Shown here piece by piece: positions 1 through 5,754 of a stretch of 25,278 bases of DNA; the stretch's first letter is position 1, and each line of letters starts with the position of its first letter. Below the pieces are notes generated by a model. That model was not told where the DNA came from. It saw only the letters and a program-made list of their open reading frames with translations, and made no database searches. The position numbers and the translations under genes are program-made. Origin of the DNA: a virus; the IMG/VR virus record IMGVR_UViG_3300027976_000198, positions 1-25,278 of that record; one strand, written 5' to 3'.

Positions 1-50
1 CCACCGCTGATCGCAGCGGCATAGACATCGCCCTTGCGCGTGCGCCTCAC
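1..50 (-). CDS. Partial small ORF at the left edge, unknown
   Basis: A GTG at 50-48 overlaps the stop codon of the preceding 51-aa gene as GTGA, the same coupling used throughout this window. The frame stays open to the window edge and begins M-R-R-T-R-K-G-D-V-Y, basic at its start. Only 16 codons are visible, so no function can be given. A second in-window ATG lies in another frame. The call rests only on the overlap. Confidence 0.3.
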   Translation of the reverse strand, partial: MRRTRKGDVYAAAISG

Positions 51-202
51 GACTCGCCACCGATCTCACGCAGGTTGCGGGACTCGATCTCTGTGAGGAT
101 TTCCGCGTCAGTTGGAGTCGGAGCCGGGATCGTTTCGGCCGTTGGTCGACGGCTGCGAGGAAACGGCAGATTGATTTGCATGAGGTCACGAGGTTTGTCC
201 AT
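47..202 (-). CDS. Small hypothetical protein, 51 aa
   Basis: ATG at 202 is preceded by a purine-rich ribosome binding site (AGGAAAAGAGAAG) and the frame ends in TGA at 47-49. The product starts MDKPRDLMQI, has a proline- and threonine-rich middle (around residues 13-32) and a charged C-terminal end (ILTEIESRNL). It shows no cysteine pairs, membrane segment or enzyme motif, and I do not recognise it. Its leader (203-227) is one copy of a 25-base repeat also found on the other side of the neighbouring tRNA. It sits at the end of the promoter-1129 transcription unit and is coupled to the next gene by GTGA. Confidence 0.5.
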   Translation of the reverse strand: MDKPRDLMQINLPFPRSRRPTAETIPAPTPTDAEILTEIESRNLREIGGES

Positions 203-227
203 GGTGCTTCTCTTTTCCTGTTTACTT
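203..227 (-). repeat. Direct repeat copy 1 (25 bases), the leader of the 51-aa gene
   Basis: This is identical to 359-383 except for one base. On the minus strand it begins AAGTAAACAGGA and ends AGAGAAGCACC. Here it supplies the ribosome binding site and ends directly at the ATG of the 51-aa gene. The two copies are 156 bases apart and bracket the tRNA at 268-343. Confidence 0.85.
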
Positions 228-260
228 TGGTCCGAAGCTCTACCGCTGAACTACGTTCCC
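227..260 (-). pseudogene. tRNA 5'-half-like fragment
   Basis: On the minus strand this reads like the first half of a tRNA: a 7-base GGGAACG in the acceptor position, TA at positions 8-9, then GTTC-AGCGGTA-GAGC, a D-arm with the canonical GG of the D loop. It is followed by TTCGGACC, where an anticodon stem would start. No matching anticodon 3' strand, T-arm or CGTTCCC acceptor partner follows; the sequence runs straight into repeat copy 1 and the 51-aa gene. It is best read as a truncated tRNA remnant. A chance resemblance is possible. Confidence 0.4.
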
Positions 261-267
261 TAAAAAC

Positions 268-343
268 TGGTGCCGCGAGCTGGAATTGAACCAGCACTTA
301 CTCCCCTTTATATCGGGGCGCCTCTAACTTGGGCTATCGCGGC
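268..343 (-). tRNA. tRNA with encoded CCA, atypical D loop and anticodon arm
   Basis: The acceptor stem GCCGCGA/TCGCGGC pairs perfectly over 7 bp. The T-arm is GCTGG-TTCAATT-CCAGC, the discriminator is A and CCA is encoded at 270-268. The D-arm (GCC/GGC) has a shortened loop with a single G instead of GG. The anticodon stem is four C-G pairs around an 8-base loop, GATATAAA, so the anticodon cannot be assigned with confidence; placing U33 at the first T would give ATA. The body is 73 bases without CCA. It may be a functional unusual tRNA, a decaying one or a tRNA-like RNA. Confidence 0.75.
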
Positions 344-358
344 ATAAAATGGTCGAGA

Positions 359-383
359 GGGTGCTTCTCTTGTCCTGTTTACT
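359..383 (-). repeat. Direct repeat copy 2 (25 bases), upstream of the tRNA
   Basis: This copy differs from 203-227 at one base. Here the ribosome-binding-site-like purine run is not followed by a start codon: copy 1 runs into ATG, whereas this copy runs into CTC and then the tRNA. It lies between the stop of the 54-aa gene (389) and the tRNA 5' end (343). Confidence 0.85.
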
Positions 384-388
384 TGTTG

Positions 389-553
389 CTAGAGATCAGC
401 GAACAGCTTACAGCGGGTGCAGTGCCGGAAGTCGCTACCACACGCGATCCAGTCGTGCTGGCAAGCCTCCTGTTGAGCACAGAATGCGAGCTGTTTACGT
501 CGTGTGCTGAGGAGGGCACGGTACGCAAGCAAGCTCTTCGTCTTCTTATCCAT
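389..553 (-). CDS. Small Cys/His-rich protein, 54 aa, putative zinc ribbon
   Basis: I chose the ATG at 553 because a strong AGGAGAGGAGAG ribosome binding site lies just upstream. The frame is open further upstream only through the tRNA at 612-687, which cannot be coding. The product begins MDKKTKSLLAYRALL, a basic helix-like N-terminus. It then carries C25, C31, H33 and C38 and a final H44-C45-x2-C48, which could bind one zinc ion. I do not recognise a family. It lies between the two tRNA genes in the unit led by the Pth2-like gene. Confidence 0.6.
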   Translation of the reverse strand: MDKKTKSLLAYRALLSTRRKQLAFCAQQEACQHDWIACGSDFRHCTRCKLFADL

Positions 554-611
554 ATCATCACTCTCCTCTCCTGGAGGAGTCTCGCACCCCCGACCTGAGC
601 TAAGGACCCTT

Positions 612-687
612 TGGAGCCTTGTGAGGGATTCGAACCCTCGATCCCCAGGGGCATTACTCCCGAGGCTCAGCCAACTCTGAACAAGGC
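612..687 (-). tRNA. tRNA with encoded CCA, atypical anticodon arm
   Basis: The acceptor GCCTTGT/ACAAGGC pairs perfectly, the T-arm GAGGG-TTCGAAT-CCCTC is canonical, the discriminator is T and CCA is encoded at 614-612. A D-arm-like TCAG-AGTTGG-CTGA is present. The anticodon arm is poor. GGG-AGTAATG-CCC gives a 7-base loop with no U33; shifting the loop to place U33 gives AAT with a closing A-C mismatch. An alternative pairing, CCTCG with CGAGG, would compete with the T stem. Length without CCA is 73 bases. Amino-acid identity is not assigned. Confidence 0.7.
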
Positions 688-690
688 TTA

Positions 691-707
691 GTAGGAATTG
701 CACCTAC
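691..707 (-). other. T-arm-like hairpin (tRNA fossil candidate)
   Basis: On the minus strand GTAGG-TGCAATT-CCTAC forms a perfect 5-bp stem with a 7-base loop matching the tRNA T-loop pattern except for G at position 55. It lies just after the stop of the Pth2-like gene and four bases before the tRNA at 687. The sequence that would hold the rest of a tRNA is coding, so this is at most a remnant or a processing hairpin. Confidence 0.45.
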
Positions 708-715
708 GACATCTT

Positions 716-1015
716 TTACTTCACCAGCTTCAGGGTAGAGGTCACCTTGCGGATACTCTTCCGGTCCCTGGTGGGACAGACGCCGATAGCCATCGGCTCC
801 CCGTCACACTCTATGATGAGGACACACTTGATGTCTGCGGCCACAATGGTCGCATAGATCTCGAGGAGGTGCTTTTTGTCGGTGGCTGAGAGAGCCACCG
901 CAACAGTACCTGCAGGATGGACCAGTCCTCCGTGGCTCTCACCTACGGCGTGGACTGCCTGTGCGACCTGCTGTCCGTGTGTTAGGTCCGACCGTACGAT
1001 AACGTAGTGGACCAT
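716..1015 (-). CDS. Pth2/PTRHD1-like peptidyl-tRNA hydrolase family protein
   Basis: The 99-aa product fits the Pth2 fold in length and motif order. It begins with a beta strand and R-x-D-L (YVIVRSDL, residues 4-11). The family's helix with A-Q-x-x-H-A follows (residues 18-23), then a central strand-helix region, and it ends with the family's hydrophobic-basic tail (VTSTLKLVK). Pth2 enzymes free tRNA by cleaving peptidyl-tRNA. The usual lysine just before the AQ helix is replaced (HGQQ), as in divergent members, so catalysis is uncertain. The ATG at 1015 has GGAG at good spacing. It is the first gene after the promoter at 1101-1129 and lies directly before two tRNA genes, a fitting context. 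The family call is by motif reading only. Confidence 0.7.
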   Translation of the reverse strand: MVHYVIVRSDLTHGQQVAQAVHAVGESHGGLVHPAGTVAVALSATDKKHLLEIYATIVAADIKCVLIIECDGEPMAIGVCPTRDRKSIRKVTSTLKLVK

Positions 1016-1100
1016 GTCTGACTCCGAGTGACCCGCGCTCTCGCAGGCCCTAGGGGATTCAGATGGTGTCGCAATGGTAATGGTTGTTCAACATGAATTA

Positions 1101-1129
1101 ATTATACAACCTGTAGAATCCCATACCAA
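1101..1129 (-). promoter_or_regulatory. sigma70-type promoter for the Pth2-like/tRNA unit
   Basis: On the minus strand TTGGTA (1129-1124) and a perfect TATAAT (1106-1101) are separated by exactly 17 bases. The -10 box is followed by an AT-rich TAATTC. The inverted pair GGTTGT/ACAACC (1111-1106 and 1087-1082) encloses the start region and could be an operator. Transcription would run into the Pth2-like gene and tRNAs. About 80 bases of untranslated leader follow. Confidence 0.65.
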
Positions 1130-1154
1130 CACAGCATCACAAAGTTACTTTTTC

Positions 1155-1589
1155 TCAGCCTGGCTTCACCGAGTCGATGTCGAGGCCGCCCTCTTCTCCA
1201 TCTGACTCAGGGGTGACGCCGAGTGCTTGTTCGATCGACTTGAGGTTGTCCCTGAACCACTTGACGAGATCTCTGGCAAGTGTTGCATTGTCCATAGAGC
1301 TGTGTGTGTACCTGCCGACCAGCTCCGACAATTCACCGATCGCGTCCATCGCCGCACCGTGGTCCTCGTTGGTCTGGACGGGTGCAGCCTCCTGCGTTGT
1401 CTGGCCCAGTGCACCGGTCTGACCCATCTTACTGGTCTGCTGCCCGGGCCTCCTCTTCTGCCCGGGACGCAACGGTGACTTCGGGTCGGTCACACCCGGG
1501 AGGTAGCCAGGCTTGTTCCAGCCGTTACCCTTCACAGGTGTCATAGGGCTCTCGTTCTTGAGGCCGTAGATCTTCGAGAGCTTGCTCAT
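1155..1589 (-). CDS. Hypothetical protein, 144 aa, distal to the tail tube gene
   Basis: The product starts MSKLSKIYGL. Residues 10-75 are rich in Gly, Pro, Lys and Gln and look disordered. A helical region follows (about 76-125, AIGELSELVGRY...LARDLVKWFRDNL), then an acidic tail. An AAGGAT ribosome binding site lies upstream. It follows the tail tube gene after a 99-base gap that carries a perfect hairpin, and it is the last gene before the promoter of the tRNA region. The position suggests a virion or tail-assembly role, but no family is recognised. Confidence 0.75.
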   Translation of the reverse strand: MSKLSKIYGLKNESPMTPVKGNGWNKPGYLPGVTDPKSPLRPGQKRRPGQQTSKMGQTGALGQTTQEAAPVQTNEDHGAAMDAIGELSELVGRYTHSSMDNATLARDLVKWFRDNLKSIEQALGVTPESDGEEGGLDIDSVKPG

Positions 1590-1616
1590 GTTTTAGGTAT
1601 CCTTCTCAACGGAAAT

Positions 1617-1642
1617 GGGCTGTATGTCTTCACATACAGCCC
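1617..1642 (-). other. Perfect 11-bp stem-loop between tube gene and 144-aa gene
   Basis: GGGCTGTATGT pairs with ACATACAGCCC around a 4-base loop (GAAG on the minus strand). No T-run follows on the minus strand, so it is not a standard intrinsic terminator. It lies in the 99-base gap (1590-1688) and may set mRNA ends, stability or differential expression after the abundant tube protein. The rest of the gap is AT-rich with nothing else supported. Confidence 0.8.
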
Positions 1643-1688
1643 AGGTGATTTCGCTGTGTAAGTCTAGGCTAATGCCAATAATAATTAT

Positions 1689-2177
1689 TTAGAACTGGAG
1701 GACGGCGTTATCGAACCTGATAGTGCAGGTCAACTCGATGTTATCTGATGTGCTGTAATCAAGCTCTCCGAAGTTGCTGTCCTGGACCCATCCACCGACG
1801 ATGTCCCATAGCTCGACCACGGCCCCCGCCGGGTCAAGGAGCTTTAAGGAGAAGTCCTGCTTGTACTGGACAGCGTATCCGGCGCGGCCGGTCACTGACT
1901 CGTAGCAGAGGCGTACCCAGTTCATGACCTTCTGTGCCGCCGACGGGGCGATCGGGTCATGCATAGTGATACTGATCGGGTTGAATGTTGCCTTTCCGGC
2001 GACGTATCGCTTGGTGTTAATCCAGTCGATAAGGGTCTCGTCGAATGTGATCTGGGGACGGGAGGCCGTCTTCAGGGTGAACGCATCGAGGCCGGCGACC
2101 TGCAGGATCCACCGAAACTTTCGCTTCGGCTCGAACGTGTTCGCCATCATCGTGTTGGTGTCAATAATCTCGGCCAT
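1689..2177 (-). CDS. gp19: Tail tube protein, T4 gp19-like
   Basis: The 162-aa product has the length and pattern of T4 gp19: an N-terminal region with FRWILQVAGLDAFTLKTASRP, the central KRYVAGKATFNPISITMHDPI strand pair, and a C-terminal LDYSTSDNIELTCTIRFDNA typical of tube proteins, whose tail closes the beta barrel. Hexamers stack into the inner tube through which DNA passes. It lies immediately downstream of the sheath gene, the order 18-19 seen in T4-like phages. An AGGAG ribosome binding site precedes the ATG. The 224-base upstream gap contains several hairpins. No anomaly was seen. Confidence 0.93.
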   Translation of the reverse strand: MAEIIDTNTMMANTFEPKRKFRWILQVAGLDAFTLKTASRPQITFDETLIDWINTKRYVAGKATFNPISITMHDPIAPSAAQKVMNWVRLCYESVTGRAGYAVQYKQDFSLKLLDPAGAVVELWDIVGGWVQDSNFGELDYSTSDNIELTCTIRFDNAVLQF

Positions 2178-2253
2178 CGTTTTCTATCAGCTCCTATTGA
2201 GAGGTTGGATCACCCTGCGTCCGAGATTAACTATCGGAGGTGCGCATGTTTAT

Positions 2254-2268
2254 GGTCCCGTCGGGACT
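2254..2268 (-). other. Short stem-loop upstream of the tube gene
   Basis: GTCCC-GTC-GGGAC with one further flanking pair (A/T at the ends on the minus strand). It is one of three hairpins in the 2178-2401 intergenic stretch. Function unknown. Confidence 0.4.
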
Positions 2269-2325
2269 TTCTAGGTCTCACCCTGTAGTGCCCACCACAC
2301 GTCAATATGCCAGGTCATATGGAAA

Positions 2326-2356
2326 TGCCCCGGACCATCTCGAAGGTCACGGGGCA
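2326..2356 (-). terminator. Long stem-loop after the sheath gene, terminator-like
   Basis: TGCCCCG pairs with CGGGGCA and, after a one-base bulge, GACC pairs with GGTC around an 8-base loop: eleven pairs in total. On the minus strand it is followed by only TTT, so termination would be partial at best. It lies 46 bases past the sheath stop codon. A smaller hairpin, AGACC-CTGC-GGTCT, lies at 2389-2376. The arrangement may separate sheath and tube transcripts. No convincing ORF was found in 2178-2401. Confidence 0.45.
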
Positions 2357-2401
2357 CTCTGTGGTGAACGTAGTGAGACCGCAGGGTCTATATGGTCTGG
2401 C

Positions 2402-4771
2402 TCAGCTTGAGAACGAAACTCCTGAGTTAGTTACGACGAAATCGATCGAGATATATTCCGCGGTCTTCGTGGGCTGGAGGATGATCTTACCGAAGATGGC
2501 GTTCTTGTCCACCAGGTCCGGGGTCGTGGTGGTGGAGTCCATCACGACTCGGAACCTCTCCAGGCCCTGGTCCCGCCTGATGGCATCCAGGATCGGGTTG
2601 ACCTTGTTGACGTAGTTCTGCCAGGTCTGGCCGTTGTTCGGCTCAAAGAGCAGTTCCTTCGCCACCTGCATGACCTGCTTCTTGGCAAGGATCAGCAGTC
2701 TTCGGACGTTCACTCGGTCCAGGGCGGAGGGCCGCGCCTGCAGGGTCTTCTGCCCGTAGATCACGACACCCTCCTTGGTGAAGAAGCCGATCGGGTTGAT
2801 CTTCGCGTCGTACAGCCTATCGCGATCCTTGAAGTTCAGGCGGTCCACGACGTCCTTGATACCAAACTGCCCGAGTCCACCGCGGTTGAGACCGGCGGGG
2901 GCGAAGAAGGGCTGTGCCACCCTGTCGGTGTAGGCGATGGCACCCACGACTCCGACCGAGGCCGGCACTCGGATCATCTTACCAGGGATGAGCGGGTGTT
3001 CCATCTTCAGGTCGGGGTAATACGCCGCGGTGTAGTTGTCGTCCAGCTCGCGGTTGGTCAGCGCTGTCTCACACTCCGAGACGGTCGAACCTGTCACGTC
3101 CATGACGTAGAACATGTCCTTGCGCTCGTTCACCATGTTACGGGCGTAATCGGTGACCTTCTTGTTGTGGACGCCCGGGATCGCCAGCATGTTAGCGTCG
3201 ATGAAGTCCGGGTTACGGATGGTGTCCACGGCCCTCTTGATGGAGACGACGCCGATGTTGGTCTCGGTGGCGGTGTTGGCCAGCTCAAACTGGTGGATCG
3301 GGTTCTTCACTCGCAGATCCCAACCGTCGAACCCACCCTTGAAGGGGATGGTGAACTTCTGCATGGAGCCTGACGTGTAGATCGGCTGATATGCTGTACC
3401 GGTATTCAAATAGTAGAACCTCTGAGTACCGTTGTCGGTGTAGGAGGTCAGTCCCTTGAGTGAGAAATCCGCGTCCGAAGCGGTCATCGCGAGGTCGCCC
3501 ACAGGCATATCCGGGAAGGCCCTCATCCGGTCGGCGATGCCGCCAGAGACGAAGTTCACACCCCAGCACACGTTGCCGTTATAGTTGCCCTGGTGGTCCC
3601 TCTGGAAGACCGAGTACGGAAGAGTCGGCACTAGGTTGAGTCCACCGATGTCGGTGGCTCCGGCCGAGCCAGAGAAGCGCGCCTTCTGGAAGCCGCGGAA
3701 CCCAAAGGGCAGCGCCTCCGGCGGGAAGTTCGCAGCCTCATTGAGCTGTACGCGGATGTGGCGTGAGCCGGGCTTGCCGACCCAACTGCCCTCGGTGACC
3801 ACGAACTTGCGCTCGGTATCGTCGAAGACCTCCTTGATGTCTCCGATCCTACGGAGGATGTAGTTCTGGTCGGCCGGATCCAGACTCAGCTGAGTGTGGT
3901 TCTCCAGGATGATCGGCCTGATGTCATTGTCGTAGAAGTCACGGACCACGATGTCGAAGGTGCCGTACGGATAGAGACCGGGGTTCGGTGAGGGCCTAAT
4001 GTTGGCCACCGTGACCTTCACCTGGTCGTTGGTCGCCCGGCCGTCTGCGGTCGTGTAGATACGGAAGAGGTCGAACTCGACGCCGCCCAGGGGCTGCGAC
4101 TTGATGTACGGGGTGACCCCCGGCTCGTAGTCACGGAGGAAATCCTTCCATGACGACGAGAGGATGGCTGCCGTAAACCAACTGGCTGAGGCGACCTGCT
4201 TCTGGTAGCGATAGACCGAGGACAGGTAGTGTCCGTACGTGGAGTACTTGGTCGGATCAGTGTTCAGCACCTTCTCGATGTAGTCCGCACTTGCAGTCTG
4301 GAACGAGGCGGTCGCCGAGAAGGTCGAGCCGAAGCTGATCGTGAACCTGTTGGCATCGAGTGCCACACCCGCCACGGTCACTGTGGAGTGGATGCCGGTG
4401 TGGTGGATCTGCGCCATGATCGAGCCAGTGCTCGTGCCACCACCTGGAACGTCCGAGATGCCGATGATACCTCCGACAGTGTAGCCACTGCTGGCCGCGG
4501 TGCCATCGCTGTCACCAAGAATCCTGACAACCCTGAGGGAGTTGGAATTCTTCAGATAGTTGTACGCGGCGAGCGTCACCGGATGGACCGGGTCGATATC
4601 ACCGAACACTTCACGAAACTGGTCGAAATTGCGAATGAGGGTCGGACGGTACGCTGGACCCTTCGGGGTGGTGCCCATCAGAACGCCGCCCACCTGGGGT
4701 GAGTCGGCCTCGTTGAACGACTGGTCGACCTCGTTCGCCTGCACATTCGGTGAAGAGAAACTGTTGTTCAT
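2402..4771 (-). CDS. gp18: Tail sheath protein, T4 gp18-like
   Basis: The 789-aa product is longer than T4 gp18 (about 659 aa). The N-terminal region matches sheath proteins (GGVLMGTTPKGPAYRPTLIRN, then an AYNYLKN...LRVVRILG stretch). The conserved C-terminal sheath domain includes DRLYDAKINPIGFFTKEGVVIYGQKT, RVNVRRLLILAKKQV, LFEPNN and a final strand (EYISIDFVVTNSGV). The middle (about residues 110-330) is the variable, surface-exposed part and holds the extra length. Subunits form the contractile sleeve around the tube. It sits between gp15-like and tube genes. A GGGAGAG ribosome binding site precedes the ATG. Confidence 0.95.
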   Translation of the reverse strand: MNNSFSSPNVQANEVDQSFNEADSPQVGGVLMGTTPKGPAYRPTLIRNFDQFREVFGDIDPVHPVTLAAYNYLKNSNSLRVVRILGDSDGTAASSGYTVGGIIGISDVPGGGTSTGSIMAQIHHTGIHSTVTVAGVALDANRFTISFGSTFSATASFQTASADYIEKVLNTDPTKYSTYGHYLSSVYRYQKQVASASWFTAAILSSSWKDFLRDYEPGVTPYIKSQPLGGVEFDLFRIYTTADGRATNDQVKVTVANIRPSPNPGLYPYGTFDIVVRDFYDNDIRPIILENHTQLSLDPADQNYILRRIGDIKEVFDDTERKFVVTEGSWVGKPGSRHIRVQLNEAANFPPEALPFGFRGFQKARFSGSAGATDIGGLNLVPTLPYSVFQRDHQGNYNGNVCWGVNFVSGGIADRMRAFPDMPVGDLAMTASDADFSLKGLTSYTDNGTQRFYYLNTGTAYQPIYTSGSMQKFTIPFKGGFDGWDLRVKNPIHQFELANTATETNIGVVSIKRAVDTIRNPDFIDANMLAIPGVHNKKVTDYARNMVNERKDMFYVMDVTGSTVSECETALTNRELDDNYTAAYYPDLKMEHPLIPGKMIRVPASVGVVGAIAYTDRVAQPFFAPAGLNRGGLGQFGIKDVVDRLNFKDRDRLYDAKINPIGFFTKEGVVIYGQKTLQARPSALDRVNVRRLLILAKKQVMQVAKELLFEPNNGQTWQNYVNKVNPILDAIRRDQGLERFRVVMDSTTTTPDLVDKNAIFGKIILQPTKTAEYISIDFVVTNSGVSFSS

Positions 4772-4821
4772 CGGATCACGCTCTCCCTTAGCTCAGCAGA
4801 AAAATACATCGGACGCGAGTA

Positions 4822-4827
4822 ATTATA
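4822..4827 (-). promoter_or_regulatory. Possible -10 element before the sheath gene
   Basis: TATAAT followed by TA lies in the 77-base gap between the gp15-like and sheath genes. The same octamer TATAATTA forms the -10 region of the promoter at 1101-1129. No good -35 box is visible at the proper distance, so this is tentative. Confidence 0.25.
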
Positions 4828-4848
4828 CCCGCAGCGGCGCACATAGGC

Positions 4849-5754
4849 TCACTTGCGGCGTATTCTCTCGCTAAGAGTTGGACCGGGGTGACTAAAAATC
4901 AGCTCGATCTCGGAAGGGTCATCCACGAAGTGACAGGACTCCTTGCCAAGCTCCAGCTTGAAAGCTGTCTGCTCGACCTGGACCGACTCCCGTTTTCCTG
5001 CGGGGTTCAGCTGAAGGAAGACGGGGACGGTAAAACGTGTCGAATATCGGAAGATACGCTCCTGGTCTGTGAACTCGTCCATGTTCCCCTCGGAGCTCAT
5101 GGAGTCGTCGAAGTAGCCGCAGACGTAGTAGTCCGACATCATGATCCGTGACTCGAAGTGGGCGTCCTCCCCAGGGACCCGCTCCCCACCACCATTGATC
5201 GATTCCGGCCTGTTCTCCCCACGTATAGGGGCCACGAAACAGGGTACATCGTAGAACTCCATCTCGGTGATGATCTTCTCCATGATCTCGTTCATATGCG
5301 TCATATAGGACGCGTGGATGACCACCTCATACGGAGCAGTCCCGTTGAACGGGAACGGGATGGTGATCACCTCATATACAACCGGGTCAGGGGCGATCGC
5401 CTGTGAGAGCAGGCGATTAGACTTCAGGACGTTCGTTTTCGGGGAGATACGTCTAGAGACCTGAAGTCTGGGGACGTTTGAACCCAGTGCTAGCATGTTG
5501 TTGGTGGGATCTAGGCCTGTCCTGGTGATGCTGATTGCGGGGAGGATCAGCTTACCGTCCTTGTCACGGATACCTGTGTTCTCACGCGACGATACCCAGC
5601 GCTCCTTTGAGCTGAACAGCACCGGTACCTTATGGCGCCTGGCGTCTGCCATCATGACATGGGCGTTCACGGTCCTGTCGAACCAGTGGAGGATCGCCCT
5701 GTCGACGTCCTCGATCCTGATGTCCTGATAGTTCTGTGGCCTAGCAGCTGTCAC
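4849..5754 (-). CDS. gp15: Tail sheath stabiliser / tail completion protein, T4 gp15-like
   Basis: The shared pattern with T4 gp15 is an early strand (KVPVLFSSKERW ~ VPITYASKEHF), ILPAISI (~ILPRINL), a PKTN motif (~FKTN), then P-x-x-V-x-YE-V-x-I and M-x-x-IMEKIITEM (~MFQIVEQIL). gp15 caps the finished tail and joins it to the neck. I chose the GTG at 5754, which overlaps the preceding stop as GTGA with AAGGA six bases upstream (301 aa). A GTG at 5775 would add seven residues. Placement between neck genes and sheath matches T4 order. The C-terminus is basic. Confidence 0.8.
   Translation of the reverse strand: MTAARPQNYQDIRIEDVDRAILHWFDRTVNAHVMMADARRHKVPVLFSSKERWVSSRENTGIRDKDGKLILPAISITRTGLDPTNNMLALGSNVPRLQVSRRISPKTNVLKSNRLLSQAIAPDPVVYEVITIPFPFNGTAPYEVVIHASYMTHMNEIMEKIITEMEFYDVPCFVAPIRGENRPESINGGGERVPGEDAHFESRIMMSDYYVCGYFDDSMSSEGNMDEFTDQERIFRYSTRFTVPVFLQLNPAGKRESVQVEQTAFKLELGKESCHFVDDPSEIELIFSHPGPTLSERIRRK

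Noticed and set aside
379-703. Longer open frames running across the tRNA at 612-687
   Set aside because: They would translate through a tRNA gene. The real start at 553 has a strong ribosome binding site.
2283-2333. Short minus-strand frame of 15 codons in the sheath-tube gap
   Set aside because: It has no convincing ribosome binding site and overlaps the long hairpin.
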